NCBI GenBank assembly: GCA_002479415.1
Contig: DLMZ01000035.1
Span: 1-9,852, forward strand
From: Firmicutes bacterium UBA7523
GTDB lineage: Bacteria > Bacillota > Dethiobacteria > Dethiobacterales > Dethiobacteraceae
Direction: 5' to 3'
DNA: 9,852 nucleotides
The notes under the pieces are model-generated. The model searched no databases. It was not told the origin of the DNA and worked only from the letters and a program-made list of their open reading frames with translations. Of this stretch, positions 6,400-9,852 are shown in pieces (position 1 is the stretch's first letter; each line of letters opens with the position of its first letter). The position numbers and the translations under genes were made by a program.

Positions 6400-8742
6400 T
6401 TAGACATGCAAGGTAACTACCATTGCGCCGGTACCACCTTCCGCAGGAGTTCCCGTACGTGAACCATCAACGCGGTGATGTTTCTGCAGATGCTCGCGCA
6501 GGCCGGAACGAAGGCGGCCTGTACCTTTGCCGTGAATCAGTAATACTTCTTTTAAGCCAGCCACAGAGGCATCCTCCAAATAAGCATCAGTTTTGATTAT
6601 AGCCTCATCCAGTGTCAACCCTCGCAAATCCAGTTGCCGGGGCACATCATGCCGAGCAAACAAAGCTAGTCCGGTAATACATGGCTTGGCTTTTTCTTTG
6701 CTCGGTTCAGCCGGAGACAGGTCGGCAATCTCCACAGTTATTCTCATTGAACCCACTTGCACCTGAGCTGTTTTGCCATCGGACTGAGCTACAATACCCT
6801 GCCGTCCAAGGCTGTTGACATAAATTTCCTTTCCGGGAACCAGCAACTCCTTGGAGATACGGGGTCGAGGAGTACAAGGCAAAGTGTCTTGTACCTCGCC
6901 CTCAAGATTTCTAAGCTTAGCGGACGCTTCTTTTATTTGCTCTTCATTATTAGCTGACTGGTTTGCGGCCATTTTACGCAGCTGTTTTAATAATTGCTGC
7001 GACTCCCGTTTTGCCCTAATCACCAATTCCTGAGCTTCCACCCGTGCCTTATTAAGTATTTCCTCACGGCGGCGCTCCAGCGCCTCCTGTTCCCGTTGTG
7101 CTTGAGCAAGTATTGCCTGAGTTTCTTTTCGCTCCAACTCTGCTTGCTGCGATAATAATTCCAGCCGCCTATGGTCTGCAACGAGATCGGCCACCACTTC
7201 TTCCAGACGAGTCTCTTCATGGGAAAGAAATTCCTTGCCACGAACAATCACACTTTCAGGTAGGCCAAGGCGTGATGCTATGGCAAAGGCGTTGCTTAAC
7301 CCTGGAACTCCCACCAACAGTTGATATGTGGGACGCAATGTGGCTACATCGAACTCCACAGATGCATTCTCCATCCCTTTAGTTATATATGCGAATGCTT
7401 TAAGCTGACTGTAGTGAGTAGTTGCCACAGTGATAGCTCCGGAGTTATGCAGTGTTTCAAGTATGGACATGGCAAGACCTGCCCCTTCTGCAGGATCAGT
7501 CCCTGCCCCTACTTCATCAAGTAACACAAGGGCTCCGGGAACTAGTTGAGCCATAATCTCAATAATGTTTTTTAAATGGCCAGAAAAAGTGGATAATGAC
7601 TGCTCAATATTCTGCTCGTCCCCAATATCGGCAAATATACGAGGAAACACAGAAACAGCCGTCCCTTCTGAAGCTGGAACATGAAGACCGCTTTGTGACA
7701 TTATAGCAAAAAGGCCTACCGTTTTCAGCGTTACAGTTTTACCTCCGGTATTAGGGCCTGTAATTATCAAGGTACGCAACGACTCTCCCATTTCCAGGGA
7801 AATAGGCACCACATTTCCTGTTAGTAGCGGGTGGCGTCCATTAATTATATTAATATAGCCGCTGTCGTTTAGGCACGGCTCTACCGCTTTTTGCCCAAGA
7901 CTGAGCCTGCCTTTAGCCAGAATAAAATCTAATTCCGCGTACAATGTCAGCGTCAAACTCAGCATTTCTTCCTCTGCGCCAATCCATTGAGAAAGCCTGG
8001 AGAGAATCCTTTCTCTTTCACGCTCTGCTTCTCTGCGGTGTACGGCAAGCTTGTTGTTGGTTTCCACAGCCCAAAGCGGCTCAATGAAGAGTGTAGCCCC
8101 GCTGGCAGATTGGTCGTGGACGACTCCAGGCACCTGATTACGGTACTCCTGTCGTATTGGCACTACAAGCCTGTCTCCGCGTACAGTCACTAAGCTCTCC
8201 TGCAGCATCTTTTGATTGGAAGAATTACGGACAAACTTGTCGAAACGTTCACGCAAATCACGTTCACCAGATGTTATGGAATGACGCAGGCGATGCAGTT
8301 CAGGGCTGGCCGTATCACGGAGGCGCCCGTCGTCATCTACAGTATTGCGAAGCTCTTCCCTCAATTGTGGAAGAGTGGCCATTTCATCAGACAATCCTGT
8401 CAAAACCGGAAATCCTTCTTTTTCTTTAAAAAATGTCTTTAATCGTGTTGCCGCACTAACCAGCTTTAGCACTCCCAGCAGTTGTTCCTCGGACAACATA
8501 CTGCCTAGGGCCGCTAAAGCTAACGGGTTGCGTAAGTCAGGGATAACTTCCAGGTTAACAGCATGCCGGGTCAGCAAAGACACAGACTCGCTGGTTTCTC
8601 TTTGCCACCGCAAAGCAAGGGGCAAGTCAGACGTAGGCGTTAAGTCTTCAGCAAGTTCTCTCCCCATTGGTGTAATTGCTCCGCTTGCCAATAATGAACG
8701 AATTTTATCAAACTCTAGCAATCTAATTTCCCGTTCCATCAT
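6400..8742 (-). CDS. mutS2: MutS2 ATPase/endonuclease with Smr domain
   Basis: This 780-residue protein is a complete MutS2. It lacks the N-terminal mismatch-recognition domain of MutS. Core and clamp regions cover about 1-300. The ABC-type ATPase has Walker A GPNTGGKT (329-336), the signature region near 372-390, Walker B LVLLDE (405-410) and a TTH switch at 441-443. A long Glu/Gln/Arg-rich coiled coil spans about 505-610, then a KOW-like beta region (about 635-676). The C-terminal Smr domain (about 703-780) has LDLRG (704-708) and HGKGTG (737-742), residues tied to nuclease activity in the family. MutS2 proteins suppress homologous recombination in some bacteria; in Bacillus subtilis MutS2 acts on collided ribosomes. 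Which role dominates here is unknown. AGGAAGG lies before two adjacent ATGs, at 8742 (4 bases) and 8739 (7 bases). The start overlaps the glycosylase stop by 4 bases, which argues for the first. Confidence 0.97.
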   Translation of the reverse strand: MMEREIRLLEFDKIRSLLASGAITPMGRELAEDLTPTSDLPLALRWQRETSESVSLLTRHAVNLEVIPDLRNPLALAALGSMLSEEQLLGVLKLVSAATRLKTFFKEKEGFPVLTGLSDEMATLPQLREELRNTVDDDGRLRDTASPELHRLRHSITSGERDLRERFDKFVRNSSNQKMLQESLVTVRGDRLVVPIRQEYRNQVPGVVHDQSASGATLFIEPLWAVETNNKLAVHRREAERERERILSRLSQWIGAEEEMLSLTLTLYAELDFILAKGRLSLGQKAVEPCLNDSGYINIINGRHPLLTGNVVPISLEMGESLRTLIITGPNTGGKTVTLKTVGLFAIMSQSGLHVPASEGTAVSVFPRIFADIGDEQNIEQSLSTFSGHLKNIIEIMAQLVPGALVLLDEVGAGTDPAEGAGLAMSILETLHNSGAITVATTHYSQLKAFAYITKGMENASVEFDVATLRPTYQLLVGVPGLSNAFAIASRLGLPESVIVRGKEFLSHEETRLEEVVADLVADHRRLELLSQQAELERKETQAILAQAQREQEALERRREEILNKARVEAQELVIRAKRESQQLLKQLRKMAANQSANNEEQIKEASAKLRNLEGEVQDTLPCTPRPRISKELLVPGKEIYVNSLGRQGIVAQSDGKTAQVQVGSMRITVEIADLSPAEPSKEKAKPCITGLALFARHDVPRQLDLRGLTLDEAIIKTDAYLEDASVAGLKEVLLIHGKGTGRLRSGLREHLQKHHRVDGSRTGTPAEGGTGAMVVTLHV

Positions 8743-9320
8743 TTTCCCTTCCTTGACACAAACAGATTTTCATCCAGATAAAAACGCAGCGGCAGTTCAG
8801 CTCCCACAGAAATTCCAATACGGCCTGAGGTAATTATTCCCCCTGGCTGAAAACCGTCATCTGCAAGATATAACAGCCCTTTTGACAAATCAGCCCCGTT
8901 CTGCTGCAAATCAATGCCCATTGCTCTACATAGCTTTCCCGGTCCGGATGTCAGCATTTTTATATTCTCACATCCGCGCCTCATTGCCATCAGCGGCAGA
9001 CCCTGCATAGGTTCCAATGCGCGAATTAGCACAGCCTCCCCTTCACCCTCTGGCGCTGTCACCACATTAATACAATGATACATTCCGTATATCAGATAAA
9101 CGTATGCAGTGCCGGGAGACCCGAACATAGCTTCATTTCGTCGAGTACGTCCCCTCGCGGCATGACAAGCCGGATCGCCGTGGAATAGATATGCCTCTGT
9201 TTCCACTATACGGCCGGCAGTTACACCGTGCTGTGTGTGGTGTACAAGCACTTTTCCAAGAAGATTCCTGGCAATATCAGGAGTTGGGCGGCTATAGAAT
9301 TCTGCGGATAGATTTTTCAT
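8739..9320 (-). CDS. mpg: 3-methyladenine DNA glycosylase (AAG/MPG family)
   Basis: This enzyme starts base excision repair by cutting alkylated or deaminated purines (3-methyladenine, hypoxanthine, ethenoadenine) from DNA. The 193 residues cover the full AAG fold. By alignment with human AAG I place the catalytic Glu at residue 42 (in IVETEAY), matching Glu125. Base-stacking Tyr44, His53 and Tyr75 match Tyr127, His136 and Tyr159, and Asn85 matches Asn169. The conserved blocks PGTAYVYLIYGMYHCIN and LIRALEP are intact. ATG 9320 is preceded by GGAGGG with short (3-4 base) spacing. The stop codon TGA overlaps the mutS2 ATG (ATGA), so the two are probably translated together. The gene follows cvpA after 92 bases. 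Confidence 0.96.
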   Translation of the reverse strand: MKNLSAEFYSRPTPDIARNLLGKVLVHHTQHGVTAGRIVETEAYLFHGDPACHAARGRTRRNEAMFGSPGTAYVYLIYGMYHCINVVTAPEGEGEAVLIRALEPMQGLPLMAMRRGCENIKMLTSGPGKLCRAMGIDLQQNGADLSKGLLYLADDGFQPGGIITSGRIGISVGAELPLRFYLDENLFVSRKGK

Positions 9321-9393
9321 AAACCCTCCGTTTTGAGCTCTATGCTCACTGTTTCAAAATATGTCAGCGCTTCTCTATATACTTTACAGCAAA

Positions 9394-9420
9394 CAAAAAA
9401 GTAACCGTGCTCTCACACGG
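9394..9420 (-). terminator. Weak terminator or attenuator at the cvpA end
   Basis: On the minus strand CCGTG (9420-9416) and CACGG (9409-9405) form a 5-bp stem around a 6-base loop that contains the cvpA stop codon. TTACTTTTTTG follows. The T-run is convincing but the stem is short, and a ribosome finishing cvpA would cover it. It may only partly reduce transcription into mpg-mutS2, since I see no convincing promoter in the 92-base gap. Confidence 0.4.
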
Positions 9421-9852
9421 CATTAAATAAATCTCTTAATAGATAGTCGGTCATCTGCTGGTAAACAACAGGCCACCAATAATTGAAATAAGTAGCAGCA
9501 ACCGACTCTTCCATTGCCTGCTGCAAAAGGGGTACGGACACAAAGGAGAGAGCGGCAATCATAATTAACGTAAGCAATAATCCCTTAGCAGTACCAAGAA
9601 TCATTCCCGCAAAGCAGTTTACAGTCCCTAATACAGGGAGTGAAAATATACCATGCAGTAATGAGGAAAGCACCCCAAAAAACAACCGAGCAGCAAAATA
9701 AATAATGCTGAATCCAAGCAAACGCAAAATAATATCTCCGAACACAAACCCTTCGGTCAAAGGCGTGGCGAAAAATGTTGGTAACCATTGAGCTAAAGGG
9801 ATATGCTCCTCAATCCAGACAACGATGTTGCCTCCATAACGCAACGCTATAA
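9413..9852 (-). CDS. cvpA: CvpA-family membrane protein, 5' end outside window
   Basis: CvpA proteins are small inner-membrane proteins, named for colicin V production in E. coli and implicated in envelope homeostasis; their mechanism is not settled. About 145 codons are visible and the frame stays open to the window edge, so the N-terminal membrane segment or two (perhaps 25-40 residues) are missing. The visible part has hydrophobic stretches at about FVFGDIILRLLGFSIIYFAA and at GTVNCFAGMILGTAKG, running into LLLTLIMIAAL. The second holds the Gly-rich GMILGTAKG helix typical of the family. A TTG at 9844 could be read as a start but has no Shine-Dalgarno sequence in the few bases visible. In Bacillus cvpA (yshB) lies in a zapA-cvpA-polX-mutS2 string, consistent with mutS2 downstream here. 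Confidence 0.88.
   Translation of the reverse strand, partial: IALRYGGNIVVWIEEHIPLAQWLPTFFATPLTEGFVFGDIILRLLGFSIIYFAARLFFGVLSSLLHGIFSLPVLGTVNCFAGMILGTAKGLLLTLIMIAALSFVSVPLLQQAMEESVAATYFNYWWPVVYQQMTDYLLRDLFNAV

Noticed and set aside
7020..7382. Overlapping frames inside mutS2 on both strands
   Set aside because: They lie within the MutS2 ATPase and coiled-coil coding region, lack recognisable domains, and are shadows of its codon use.
9376..9404. Promoter for mpg with TATATA -10 box
   Set aside because: At 17-base spacing the -35 position reads TTACTT, a poor match inside the terminator T-run; other spacings give nothing better.

Overview
The window looks like ordinary chromosome from a spore-forming Firmicute in the broad sense. 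It holds a yunB-type sporulation gene, a MutS2 with a C-terminal Smr domain, a TyrZ-like tyrosyl-tRNA synthetase, Bacillus-style rRNA boxA antitermination sequence and strong Shine-Dalgarno sites. Base composition is moderate and looks even throughout. The 16S 5' end and the protein flavour would fit a clostridial or Negativicutes (Sporomusa/Pelosinus-like) organism, but that placement is an inference. I see no insertion sequence, phage, CRISPR array or transferred cassette.

Left end (1-750). The first 79 bases are the 5' end of a 16S rRNA gene on the minus strand, so an rRNA operon runs leftward out of the window. The roughly 670 gene-free bases to its right are its control region. In transcription order these hold an A/T-rich UP-like tract, three consensus-like tandem promoters (P1, P2, P3, each with a 17-base spacer), a boxA antitermination sequence and hairpin-forming leader RNA. 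An inverted repeat (ATGGTCA/TGACCAT) brackets the P2 -35 box. yunB lies just upstream on the same strand, with no obvious terminator before the rRNA promoters.

Middle (1434-6391). An isolated 2H phosphoesterase (2'-5' RNA ligase-like) gene runs rightward from its own short intergenic promoter. It converges on tyrS, with a long-stemmed hairpin between the two. tyrS and a class A penicillin-binding protein gene are divergent and share a 173-base spacer with back-to-back sigma-A-type promoters. tyrS has only a short leader, without room for a T-box. The penicillin-binding protein is a full bifunctional enzyme with an unusual C-terminal tail: duplicated Cys-x10-Cys motifs, a fibronectin-III-like domain and a disordered Asn/Glu-rich end. 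A perfect 20-bp-stem bidirectional terminator closes it against mutS2.

Right end (6400-9852). A leftward gene string reads cvpA (5' end off the window), then a 3-methyladenine DNA glycosylase, then mutS2. The glycosylase and mutS2 overlap by 4 bases (ATGA), so they are probably translationally coupled. Compared with the Bacillus zapA-cvpA-polX-mutS2 order, the glycosylase occupies the place of polX.

Overall this is a housekeeping region: rRNA transcription, tRNA charging, cell-wall synthesis, DNA or ribosome quality control, and one sporulation gene. I did not find a convincing undescribed system. The most interesting signals are the rRNA promoter architecture and its inverted repeat, the glycosylase/mutS2 coupling, and the duplicated cysteine motif of the penicillin-binding protein.
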